A DNA stretch of 64,000 nucleotides, from assembly GCF_003369915.1 (NCBI RefSeq), contig NW_022881614.1:33540342-33604341 (forward strand). The letters run 5' to 3'. This document shows, one piece after another, positions 35,217 through 48,000 of the stretch (positions within the stretch are counted from its first letter, which is position 1; each line of letters opens with the position of its first letter). The stretch comes from Drosophila miranda (Eukaryota > Arthropoda > Insecta > Diptera > Drosophilidae). The notes beneath the pieces were generated by a model. It worked only from the letters and a program-made list of their open reading frames with translations, was not told the origin of the DNA and did no database searches. The translations under genes and the position numbers were made by a program.

Positions 35217-35324
35217 TCTTTTTTGTTGTACCTGTATGTGTAAACTGGCACTTGCACTCACACTCGCCCTAGGAGAGCACAACGAAATTCCCCTTACCCC
35301 TTTGCAGTGGAATTAATAGGTTTT
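35217..35324. repeat. co-amplified spacer, copy 2
   Basis: Same sequence as 33516-33620, between the second and third units. Confidence 0.75.
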
Positions 35325-36417
35325 TATACCCGATACTCAAAATGAGTATTGGGGTATATTAGATTTGGGGTAAAAGTGGATGTGTGTAACGTCCAGAACC
35401 CTATAAAGTATATATATTCTTGATCAGCATCAATAGCCGAGTCGATTGAGCCCTGTCTGTCTGTCCGTCCGTCCGTCTGTCCGTCTGTCCGTCCCCTTCA
35501 GCGCCTAGTGCTCAAAGACTATAAGAGCTAGAGCAACGATGTTTTGGATCCAGACTTCTGTGATATGTCACTGCTACAAAAATATTTCAAAACTTCGCCC
35601 CGCCCACTTCCGCCCCCAAAAGGGACGAAAATCTGTGGCATTTACAATTTTAAAGATATGAGAAAACCAAAAACGTAGAATTGTAGAGAATGACCATATC
35701 TTTAAGACTGCGGAATCTGAATTGGATCGTATTATTATTATAGCCAGCATAAAGAAAACAATTTCATTTTTTCTCGCCCTGTCTCTCTCTAACACACACG
35801 TAGCATTGGCGGCTTCGCTTAGAGTAAAACATTAGCGCCTAGATCTCAGAGACTACAAAAGCTAGAGCACCCAAATTTGGTATCCACACTCCTAATATAT
35901 CGGACCGAGACGAGTTTGTTTCAAAATTTCACCACACCCCCTTCCGCCCCCGCAAAGGACGAAAATCTGGGGATATTCAAAAATCTCAGAGACTATTAAG
36001 GCTAGAGTACCAAATTTGGTATCCGCACTCCTGTTAGATCTTACTATAAAACGTGTATCTCAAAATTTCGCCCCACTCCCTTCCGCCCACACAAAGGACG
36101 AAAATCTGTTGCATCCACAATATTGCACATTCGAGAAAACTAAAAACGCAGAATCATAGATAATGACCATATCTATCAGATTGCTGAATCTGGTTTAGAT
36201 CAGATAATTTTTATAGCCAATAGGAACAAATCAATTTGCAGTGGCTACGCAGCGCCCGACGTCACGCTTAGAATGATTTTCTGTCTCTCTCGCACGCACT
36301 CTTTGTCGTGTCGTTTAATATTAGCGGCGTCTGCCGGAGGAGAGCCATACTGACTTAGTATCGGGTATAACCGTAGAGTTGCGGTGTCCGCAGCAACTCA
36401 CAACGTTCCCCCTCGTT

Positions 36418-36520
36418 TTTGTTGTACCTGTATGTGTAAACTGGCACTTGCACTCACACTCGCCCTAGGAGAGCACAACGAAATTCCCCTTACCCCTTTG
36501 CAGTGGAATTAATAGGTTTT
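36418..36520. repeat. co-amplified spacer, copy 3
   Basis: Same sequence as 33516-33620, between the third and fourth units. Later junctions lack it. Confidence 0.75.
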
Positions 36521-39500
36521 TATACCCGATACTCAAAATGAGTATTGGGGTATATTAGATTTGTGGTAAAAGTGGATGTGTGTAACGTCCAGAAGGAATC
36601 GTTTCCGACCCCATAACGTATATATATTCTTGATCAGCATCAATAGCCGAGTCGATTGAGCCCTGTCTGTCTGTCCGTCCGTCCGTCTGTCCGTCTGTCC
36701 GTCCCCTTCAGCGCCTAGTGCTCAAAGACTATAAGAGCTAGAGCAACGATGTTTTGGATCCAGACTTCTGTGATATGTCACTGCTACAAAAATATTTCAA
36801 AACTGCGCCCCGCCCACTTCCGCCCCCACAAAGGACGAAAATCTGTGGCATCCACAATTTTAAAGATATGAGAAAACCAAAAACGTAGAATTGTAGAGAA
36901 TGACCATATCTTTAAGACTGCGGAATCTGAATTGGATCGTATTATTATTATAGCCAGCATCAAGAAAACAATTTCATTTTTTCTCGGCCTGTCTCTCTCT
37001 AACACACACGTAGCATAGGCGGCTTTGCTTAGAGTAAAACATTAGCGCCTAGATCTCAGAGACTACAAAAGCTAGAGCAACCAAATTTGGTATCCACACT
37101 CCTAATATATCGGACCGAGACGAGTTTGTTTCAAAATTTCGCCACACCCCCTTCTGCCACCGCAAAGGACGAAATTCTGGGGATATTCAAAAATCTCAGA
37201 GACTATTAAGGCTAGAGTAACCAAATTTGGTATCCGCACTCCTGTTAGATCTTACTATAAAACGTGTATCTCAAAATTTCGCCCCACCCGCTTCCGCCCA
37301 CACAAAGGACGAAAATCTGTTGCATCCACAATATTGCACATTCGAGAAAACTAAAAACGCAGAATTATAGATAATGACCATATCTATCAGATTGCTGAAT
37401 CTGGATCAGATCAGATCATTTTTATAGCCAATAGGAACAAATCAATTTGCAGTGGCTACGCAGCGCCCGACGTCACGCTCAGACTGATTTTCTGTGTCTC
37501 TCGCAGGCACTCTTTGTCGTGTCGTTTAATATTAGCGGCGTCTGCCGGAGGAAAGCCATACTGACTTAGTATCGTGTATAACCGTAGAGTTGCGGTGTCC
37601 GCAGCAACTCACAACGTTCCCCCTCGTTATACCCGATACTCAAAATGAGTATTGGGGTATATTAGATTTGTGGTAAAAGTGGATGTGTGTAACGTCCAGA
37701 ACCCTATAAAGTATATATATTCTTGATCAGCATCAATAGCCGAGTCGATTGAGCCCTGTCTGTCTGTCCGTCCGTCCGTCTGTCCGTCTGTCCGTCCCCT
37801 TCAGCGCCTAGTGCTCAAAGACTATAAGAGCTAGAGCAACGATGTTTTGGATCCAGACTTCTGTGATATGTCACTGCTACAAAAATATTTCAAAACTGCG
37901 CCCCGCCCACTTCCGCCCCCACAAAGGACGAAAATCTGTGGCATCCACAATTTTAAAGATATGAGAAAACCAAAAACGTAGAATTGTAGAGAATGACCAT
38001 ATCTTTAAGACTGCGGAATCTGAATTGGATCGTATTATTATTATAGCCAGCATCAAGAAAACAATTTCATTTTTTCTCGCCCTGTCTCTCTCTAACACAC
38101 ACGTAGCATAGGCGGCTTCGCTTAGAGTAAAACATTAGCGCCTAGATCTCAGAGACTACAAAAGCTAGAGCACCCAAATTTGGTATCCACACTCCTAATA
38201 TATCGGACCGAGACGAGTTTGTTTCAAAATTTCGCCACACCCCTTCCGCCCCCGCAAAGGACGAAAATCTGGGGATATTCAAAAATCTCAGAGACTATTA
38301 AGGCTAGAGTAACCAAATTTGGTATCCGCACTCCTGTTAGATCTTACTATAAAACGTGTATCTCAAAATTTCGCCCCACCCCCTTCCGCCCACACAAAAG
38401 ACGAAAATCTGTTGCATCCACAATATTGCACATTCGAGAAAACTAAAAACGCAGAATCATAGATAATGACCATATCTATCAGGTTGCTGAATCTGGATCA
38501 GATCAGATCATTTTTATAGCCAATAGGAACAAATCAATTTGCAGTGGCTACGCAGCGCCCGACGTCACGCTCAGACTGACTTTCTGTCTCTCTCGCACGC
38601 ACTCTTTGTCGTGTCGTTTAATATTAGCGGCGTCTGCCGGAGGAGAGCCATACTGACTTAGTGTCGGGTATAACTGTAGAGTTGCGGTGTCCGCAGCAAC
38701 TCACAACGTTCCCCCTCGTTATACCCGATACTCAAAATGAGTATTGGGGTATATTAGATTTGTGGTAAAAGTGGATGTGTGTAACGTCCAGAAGGAATCG
38801 TTTCCGACCCCATAAAGTATATATATGCTTGATCAGCATCAACAGCCGAGTCGATTGAGCCCTGTCTGTCTGTCCGTCCGTCCGTCCGTCCGTCTGTCCG
38901 TCTGTCCGTCCCCTTCAGAGCCTAGTGCTCAAAGACTATTAGAGCTAGAGCAACGATGTTTTGGATCCAGACTTCTGTGATATGTCACTGCTACAAAAAT
39001 ATTTTAAAACTTCGCGCCGCCCACTTCCGCCCCCACAAAGGACGAAAATCTGTGGCATCCACAATTTTAAAGATATGAGAAAATTAAAAACGTAGAATTG
39101 TAGAGAATGACCATATCTTTTAGACTGCAGAGTTTGAATAAGATCGTATTATTATTATAGCCAGCATCAAGAAAACAATTTCATTTTTTCTCGCCCTGTC
39201 TCTCTCTAACACACACGTAGCATAGGCGGCTTTGCTTAGAGTAAAACATTAGCGCCTAGATCTCAGAGACTACAAAAGCTAGAGCAACCAAATTTGGTAT
39301 CCACACTCCTAATATATCGGACCGAGACGAGTTTGTTTCAAAATTTCGCCACACCCCCTTCCGCCCCCGCAAAGGACGAAAATCTGGGGATATTCAAAAA
39401 TCTCAGAGACTATTAAGGCTAGAGTAACCAAATTTGGTATCCGCACTCCTGTTAGATCTTACTATAAAACGTGTATCTCAAAATTTCGCCCCACCCCCTT

Positions 39501-40845
39501 CCGCCCACACAAAAGACGAAAATCTGTTGCATCCACAATATTGCACATTCGAGAAAACTAAAAACGCAGAATCATAGATAATGACCATATCTATCAGGTT
39601 GCTGAATCTGGATCAGATCAGATCATTTTTATAGCCAATAGGAACAAATCAATTTGCAGTGGCTACGCAGCGCCCGACGTCACGCTCAGACTGATTTTCT
39701 GTCTCTCTCGCACGCACTCTTTGTAGTGTCGTTTAATATTAGCGGCGTCTGCCGGAGGAGAGCCATACTGACTTAGTATCGGATATAACCGTAGTGTTGC
39801 GGTGTCCGCAGCAACTCACAACGTTCCCCCTCGTTTTATAATAAAGATGTAAGATGTAAGGATATAGTTTTTATACCCGATACTCAAAATGAGTATTGGG
39901 GTATATTAGATTTGTGGTAAAAGTGGATGTGTGTAACGTCCAGAGAGAATCGTTTCCGACCCCATAAAGTATATATATTCTTGATCAGCATCAATAGCCG
40001 TGTCGATTGAGCCATGTCTGTCTGTCCGTCTGTCCGTCTGTCCGTCTGTCCGTCCGTCCGTCCCCTTCAGCGCCTAGTGCTCAAAGACTATAAGAGCTAG
40101 AGCAACGATGTTTTGGATCCAGACTTCTGTGATATGTCACTGCTACAAAAACATTTCAAAACTTCGCCCCGCCCACTTCCGCCCCCACAAAGGACGAAAA
40201 TCTGTGGCATCCACAATTTTAAAGATACGAGAAAACCAAAAACGCAGAAACGTAGAGAATGACCATATCTTTTAGACTGCAGAGTTTGAATAAGATCGTA
40301 TTATTATTATAGCCAGCATCAAGAAAACAATTTCATTTTTTCTCGCCCTGTCTCTCTCTAACACACACGTAGCATAGGCGGCTTTGCTTAGAGTAAAACA
40401 TTAGCGCCTAGATCTCAGAGACTATAAAAGCTAGAGCAACCAAATTTGGTATCCACACTCCTTATATATCGGACCGAGACGAGTTTGTTTCAAAATTTCG
40501 CCCCACCCCCTTCCGCCCCCACAAAGAACGAAAATCTGTTGCATCCACAATATTGAGGATACGAGAAAACTAAAAACGCAGAATCATAGATAATGATCAT
40601 ATCTATCAGATTGCTGAATCTGGATCAGATCTGATTATTTTTGTAGCCAAAAGGAACAAATCAATTTGCACTGGCTACGCAGCCCCCGACGTCACGCTCA
40701 GACTGATTTTTGTCTCTCTCGCACGCACTCTTTGTCTTGTCGTTCAATATTAGCGGCGTCTGCCGTAGGAGAGCCATACTGATTTAGTATCGGGTATAAC
40801 TGTAGAGTTCCGGTGTCCGCTGCAACTCACAACGTTCCCCCTCGT

Positions 40846-43800
40846 TATACCCGATACTCAAAATGAGTATTGGGGTATATTAGATTTGTGGTAAAAGTGG
40901 ATGTGTGTAACGTCCAGAAGGAATCGTTTCCGACCCCATAAAGTATATATATTCTTGATCAGCATCAATAGCCGAGTCGATTGAGCCCTGTCTGTCTGTC
41001 CGTCCGTCCGTCTGTCCGTCCCCTTCAGCGCCTAGTGCTCAAAGACTATAAGAGCTAGAGCAACGATGTTTTGGATCCAGACTTCTGTGATATGTCACTG
41101 CTACAAAAATATTTCAAAACTTCGCCCCGCCAGCATCAAGAAAACAATTTCATTTCTTCTCGCCCTGTCTCTCTCTAACACACACGTAGCATAGGCGGCT
41201 TTGCTTAGAGTAAAACATTAGCGCCTAGATCTCAGAGACTACAAAAGCTAGAGCAACCAAATTTGGTATCTACCCCCCTAATATATCGGACCGAGACGAG
41301 TTTGTTTCAAAATTTCGCCCGCCCACTTCCGCCCCCACAAAGGACGAAAATCTGTGGCATCCACAATTTTAAAGATATGAGAAAACCAAAAACGTAGAAT
41401 TGTAGAGAATGACCATATCTTTTAGACTGCAGAATTTGAATTGGATCGTATTATTATTATAGCCAGCATCAAGAAAACAATTTCATTTTTTCCGCCCTGT
41501 CTCTCTCTAACACACACGTAGCATAGGCGGCTTTGCTTACAGTAAAACATTAGCGCCTAGATCTCAGAGACTACAAAAGCTAGAGCAACCAAATTTGGTA
41601 TCCACACTCCTAATATATCGGACCGAGACGAGTTTGTTTCAAAATTTCGCCACACCCCCTTCCGCCCCCGCAAAGGACGAAAATCTGGGGATATTCAAAA
41701 ATCTCAGAGACTATTAAGGCTAGAGTAACCAAATTTGGTATCCGCACTTCTGTTAGATCTTACTATAAAACGTGTATCTCAAAATTTCGCCCCACCCCCT
41801 TCCGCCCACACAAAGGACGAAAATCTGTTGCATCCACAATATTGCACATTCGAGAAAACTAAAAACGCAGAATCATAGATAATGACCATATCTATCAGAT
41901 TGCTGAATCTGGATCAGATCAGATCATTTTTATAGCCAATAGGAACAAATCAATTTGCAGTGGCTACGCAGCGCCCGACGTCACGCTCAGACTGATTTTC
42001 TGTCTCTCTCGCACGCACTCTTTGTCGTGTCGTTTAATATTAGCGGCGTCTGCCGGAGGAGAGCCATACTGACTTAGTATCGGGTATAACCGTAGAGTTG
42101 CGGTGTCCGCAGCAACTCACAACGTTCCCCCTCGTTTTTTTTTTATACCCGATACTCAAAATGAGTATTGGGGTATATTAGATTTGTGGTAAAAGTGGAT
42201 GCGTGTAACGTCCAGAAGGAATCGTTTCCGACCCCATAAAGTATATATATTCTTGATCAGCATCAATAGCCGAGTCGATTGAGCCCTGTCTGTCTGTCCG
42301 TCCGTCCGTCTGTCCGTCTGTCCGTCCCCTTCAGCGCCTAGTGCTCAAAGACTATAAGAGCTAGAGCAACGATGTTTTGGATCCAGACTTCTGTGATATG
42401 TCACTGCTACAAAAATATTTCAAAACTTCGCCCCGCCCACTTCCGCCCTCACAAAGGACGAAAATCTGTGGCATCCACAATTTTAAAGATATGAGAAAAC
42501 CAAAAACGTAGAATTGTAGAGAATGACCATAACTTTAAGACTGCGGAATCTGAATTGGATCGTATTATTATTATAGCCAGCATCAAGAAAACAATTTCAT
42601 TTCTTCTCGCCCTGTCTCTCTCTAACACACACGTAGCAGAGGCGGCTTTGCTTAGAGTAAAACATTAGCGCCTAGATCTCAGAGACTACAAAAGCTAGAG
42701 CAACCAAATTTGGTATCTACACTCCTAATATATCGGACCGAGACGAGTTTGTTTCAAAATTTCGCCCGCCCACTTCTGCCCCCACAAAGGACTAAAATCT
42801 GTGGCATCCACAATTTTAAAGATATGAGAAAACCAAAAACGTAGAATTGTAGAGAATGACCATATCTTTTAGACTGCAGAATTTGAATTGGATCGTATTA
42901 TTATTATAGCCAGCATCAAGAAAACAATTTCATTTCTTCCGCCCTGTCTCTCTCTAACACACACGTAGCATAGGCGGCTTTGCTTAGAGTAAAACATTAG
43001 CGTCTAGATCTCAGAGACTACAAAAGCTAGAGCAACCAAATTTGGTATCCACACTCCTAATATATCGGACCGAGACGAGTTTGTTTCAAAATTTCGCCAC
43101 ACCCCCTTCCGCCCCCGCAAAGGACGAAAATCTGGGGATATTCAAAAATCTCAGAGACTATTAAGGCTAGAGTAACCAAATTTGGTATCCGCACTTCTGT
43201 TAGATCTTACTATAAAACGTGTATCTCAAAATTTCGCCCCACCCCCTTCCGCCCACACAAAGGACGAAAATCTGTTGCATCCACAATATTGCACATTCGA
43301 GAAAACTAAAAACGCAGAATCATAGATAATGACCGTATCTATCAGATTGCTGAATCTGGATCAGATCATATCATTTTTATAGCCAATAGGAACAAATCAA
43401 TTTGCAGTGGCTATGCAGCGCCCGACGTCACGCTCAGACTGATTTTCTGTCTCTCTCGCACGCACTCTTTGTCGGGTCGTTCAATATTAGCGGCGTCTGC
43501 CGGAGGAGAGCCATACTGACTAAGTATCGGGTATAACTGTAGAGTTGCGGTGTCCGCAGCAACTCACAACGTTCCCCCTCGTTATACCCGATACTCAAAA
43601 TGAGTATTGGGGTATATTAGATTTGTGGTAAAAGTGGATGCGTGTAACGTCCAGAAGGAATCGTTTCCGACCCCATAAAGTATATATATTCTTGATCAGC
43701 ATCAATAGCCGAGTCGATTGAGCCCTGTCTGTCTGTCCGTCCGTCCGTCTGTCCGTCTGTCCGTCCCCTTCAGCGCCTAGTGCTCAAAGACTATAAGAGC

Positions 43801-46800
43801 TAGAGCAACGATGTTTTGGATCCAGACTTCTGTGATATGTCACTGCTACAAAAATATTTCAAAACTTCGCCCCGCCCACTTCCGACCCTCACAAAGGACG
43901 AAAATCTGTGGCATCCACAATTTTAAAGATATGAGAAAACCAAAAACGTAGAATTGTAGAGAATGACCATAACTTTAAGACTGCGGAATCTGAATTGGAT
44001 CGTATTATTATTATAGCCAGCATCAAGAAAACAATTTCATTTCTTCTCGCCCTGTCTCTCTCTAACACACACGTAGCATAGGCGGCTTTGCTTAGAGTAA
44101 AACATTAGCGCCTAGATCTCAGAGACTACAAAAGCTAGAGCAACCAAATTTGGTATCTACACTCCTAATATATCGGACCGAGACGAGTTTGTTTCAAAAT
44201 TTCGCCCGCCCACTTCCGCCCCCACAAAGGACGAAAATCTGTGGCATCCACAATTTTAAAGATATGAGAAAACCAAAAACGTAGAATTGTAGAGAATGAC
44301 CATATCTTTTAGACTGCAGAATTTGAATTGGATCGTATTATTATTATAGCCAGCATCAAGAAAACAATTTCATTTCTTCCGCCCTGTCTCTCTCTAACAC
44401 ACACGTAGCATAGGCGGCTTTGCTTAGAGTAAAACATTAGCGCCTAGATCTCAGAGACTACAAAAGCTAGAGCAACCAAATTTGGTATCCACACTCCTAA
44501 TATATCGGACCGAGACGAGTTTGTTTCAAAATTTCGCCACACCCCCTTCCGCCCCCGCAAAGGACGAAAATCTGGGGATATTCAAAAATCTCAGAGACTA
44601 TTAAGGCTAGAGTAACCAAATTTGGTATCCGCACTTCTGTTAGATCTTACTATAAAACGTGTATCTCAAAATTTCGCCCCACCCCCTTCCGCCCACACAA
44701 AAGACGAAAATCTGTTGCATCCACAATATTGCACATTCGAGAAAACTAAAAACGCAGAATCATAGATAATGACCGTATCTATCAGATTGCTGAATCTGGA
44801 TCAGATCATATCATTTTTATAGCCAATAGGAACAAATCAATTTGCAGTGGCTACGCAGCGCCCGACGTCACGCTCAGACTGATTTTCTGTCTCTCTCGCA
44901 CGCACTCTTTGTCGGGTCGTTCAATATTAGCGGCGTCTGCCGGAGGAGAGCCATACTGACTAAGTATCGGGTATAACTGTAGAGTTGCGGTGTCCGCAGC
45001 AACTCACAACGTTCCCCCTCGTTATACCCGATACTCAAAATGAGTATTGGGGTATATTAGATTTGTGGTAAAAGTGGATGTGTGTAACGTCCAGAAGGAA
45101 TCGTTTCCGACCCCATAAAGTATATATATGCTTGATCAGCATCAATAGCCGAGTCGATTGAGACCTGTCTGTCTGTCCGTCCGTCCGTCCGTCCTTCCGT
45201 CTGTCCGTCTGTCCGTCCCCTTCAGCGCCTAGTGCTCAAAGACTATAAGAGCTAGAGCAACGATGTTTTGGATCCAGACTTCTGTGATATGTCACTGCTA
45301 CAAAAATATTTCAAAACTTCGCCCCGCCCACTTCCGCCCCCACAAAGGACGAAAATCTGTGGCATCCACAATTTTAAAGATATGAGAAAACCAAAAACGT
45401 CGAATTGTAGAGAATGACCATAACTTTAAGACTGCGGAATCTGAATTGGATCGTATTATTATTATAGCCAGCATCAAGAAAACAATTTCATTTCTTCTCG
45501 CCCTGTCTCTCTCTAACACACACGTAGCATAGGCGGCTTTGCTTAGAGTAAAACATTAGCGCCTAGATCTCAGAGACTACAAAAGCTAGAGCAACCAAAT
45601 TTGGTATCCACACTCCTAATATATCGGACCGAGACGAGTTTGTTTCAAAATTTCGCCACACCCCCTTCCGCCCCCGCAAAGGACGAAAATCTGGGGATAT
45701 TCAAAAATCTCAGAGACTATTAAGGCTAGAGTAACCAAATTTGGTATCCGCACTCCTGTTAGATCTTACTATAAAACGTGTATCTCAAAATTTCGCCCCA
45801 CCCCCTTCCGCCCACACAAAGCACGAAAATCTGTTGCATCCACAATATTGCACATTCGAGAAAACTAAAAACGCAGAATCATAGATAATGACCATATCTA
45901 TCAGATTGCTGAATCTGGATCAGATCAGATCATTTTTATAGCCAATAGGAACAAATCAATTTGCAGTGGCTACGCAGCGCCCGACGTCACGCTCAGACTG
46001 ATTTTCTGTGTCTCTCGCACGCACTCTTTGTCGTGTCGTTTAATATAAGCGGCGTCTGCCGGAGGAAAGCCATACTGACTTAGTATCGGGTATAACCGTA
46101 GAGTTGCGGTGTCCGCAGCAACTCACAACGTTCCCCCTCGTTATACCCGATACTCAAAATGAGTATTGGGGTATATTAGATTTGTGGTAAAAGTGGATGT
46201 GTTAACGTCCAGAAGGAATCGTTTCCGACCCCATAAAGTATATATATTCTTGATCAGCATCAATAGCCGAGTCGATTGAGCCCTGTCTGTCTGTCCGTAC
46301 GTCCGTCTGTCCGTCCCCTTCAGCGCCTAGTGCTCAAAGACTATAAGAGCTAGAGCAACGATGTTTTGGATCCAGACTTCTGTGATATGTCACTGCTACA
46401 AAAATATTTCAAAACTTCGCCCCGCCCACTTCCGCCCCCACAAAGGACGAAAATCTGTGGCATCCACAATTTTAAAGATATGAGAAAACCAAAAACGTTG
46501 CTTAGAGTAAAACATTAGCGCCTAGATCTCAGAGACTATAAAAGCTAGAGCAACCAAATTTGGTATCCACACTCCTTATATATCGGACCGAGACGAGTTT
46601 GTTTCAAAATTTCGCCACACCCCCTTCCGCCCCCGCAAAAGATGAAAATCTGGGGATATTCACAAATCTCAGAGACTATTAAGGCTAGAGTAACCAAATT
46701 TGGTATCCGCACTCCTGTGAGATCTCACTTTAAAACGTATATCTCAAAATTTCGCCCCACCCCCTCCCGCCCCCACAAAGGACGAAAATCTGTTGCATCC

Positions 46801-47528
46801 ACAATATTGAGGATACGAGAAAACTAAAAACGCAGAATCATAGATAATGATCATATCTATCAGATTGCTGAATCGGATCAGATCAGATCATTTTTATAGC
46901 CAAAAGGAACAAATCAATTTGCACTGGCTACGCAGCCCCCGACGTCACGCTCAGACTGATTTTCTGTCTCTCTCGCACGCACTCTTTGTCTTGTCGTTCA
47001 ATATTAGCGGCGTCTGCCGGAGGAGAGCCATACTGACTTAGTATCGGGTATAACTGTAGAGTTCCGGTGTCCGCTGCAACTCACAACGTTCCCCCTCGTT
47101 ATACCCGATACTCAAAATGAGTATTGGGGTATATTAGATTTGTGGTAAAAGTGGATGTGTGTAACGTCCAGAAGGAATCGTTTCCGACCCCATAAAGTAC
47201 ATATATTCTTGATCAGCATCAATAGCCGAGTCGATTGAGCCATGTCTGTCTGTCCGTCCGTCCGTCTGTCCGTCCCCTTCAGCGCATAGTGCTCAAAGAC
47301 TATAAGAGCTAGCGCAACGATGTTTTGGATCCAGACTTCTGTGATATGTCACTGCTACAAAAATATTTCAAAACTTCGCCCCGCCCACTTCCGCCCCCAC
47401 AAAGGACGAAAATCTGTGGCATCCACAATTTTAAAGATATGAGAAAACCAAAAACGTAGAATTGTAGAGAATGACCATAACTTTAAGACTGCGGAATCTG
47501 AATTGGATCGTATTATTATTATAGCCAA
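40846..47528 (+). repeat. higher-order repeat block, copy A
   Basis: Units starting at 40846, 42144, 43582, 45022, 46141 and the head of 47098. They correspond one to one with copy B. Shared diagnostic marks: a deletion joining CTTCGCCCCGCC to AGCATCAAG (41130 and 53551), GAGACCTG plus CCTTCCG in the microsatellite (45163 and 57241), GTGTTAACG in place of GTGTGTAACG (46199 and 58612), and GAGCCATG with GCGCATAGTG (47238 and 60126). Confidence 0.75.
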
Positions 47529-47900
47529 TGTTCGGAGCAGAACCCAGCCGATTAGCTGCTTGCCAAATAGCACCTAATTCTTGGCCCTCAGCCGCTTATT
47601 TTGTTTGTTACTTATGTCTATGTCACTCATTTGTTTGTTAAAGCTCTGCGCTTGCTTGCCCTGCTAAACGCTCTCTGCCAGCTCGCTCTTCGCTATCTCC
47701 GCTTTGCGTCTGCCTACCGACGTCGGCCGAGCGAAGCTGCGCTTAGCGATCGGAGCGGCAATGTAAAGGGCAGGCAAGCCACACTTGCAATTTGGATGTC
47801 ACGCATTAAAGAACATATCGTAATTTTATTTCTGCGCCGAGTTTTGTTTAATTCGAAATCATTAGTCGGCCGATTGGGGATAAAAAACATTATCTCCACA
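47529..47900 (+). repeat. 5' LTR
   Basis: Begins TGTTCGGAGC and ends ATCTCCACA, the TG...CA ends typical of LTRs. Same length as the right LTR. Confidence 0.88.
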
Positions 47901-48000
47901 TAAAATTTGGTGACCCCGACGTGATCCTGCAAGTGCCCTAGTAGCAAGCAAATATATTAGCCCTCCCCCCTCGAGTCAAAAATCTCTGCCTAGCCAAAAC
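47901..48000 (+). other. primer-binding region and short leader where gag should be
   Basis: TTTGGTGACCCCGACGTGAT follows the LTR and is the likely tRNA primer-binding site. The remaining 80 bp or so hold no gag coding. They join directly to a protease-like frame. Confidence 0.6.

Noticed and set aside
47601..47903. 100-codon frame within each BEL LTR (also 51964-52224)
   Set aside because: Lies entirely in the LTR and has no resemblance to gag; gag is better regarded as missing.
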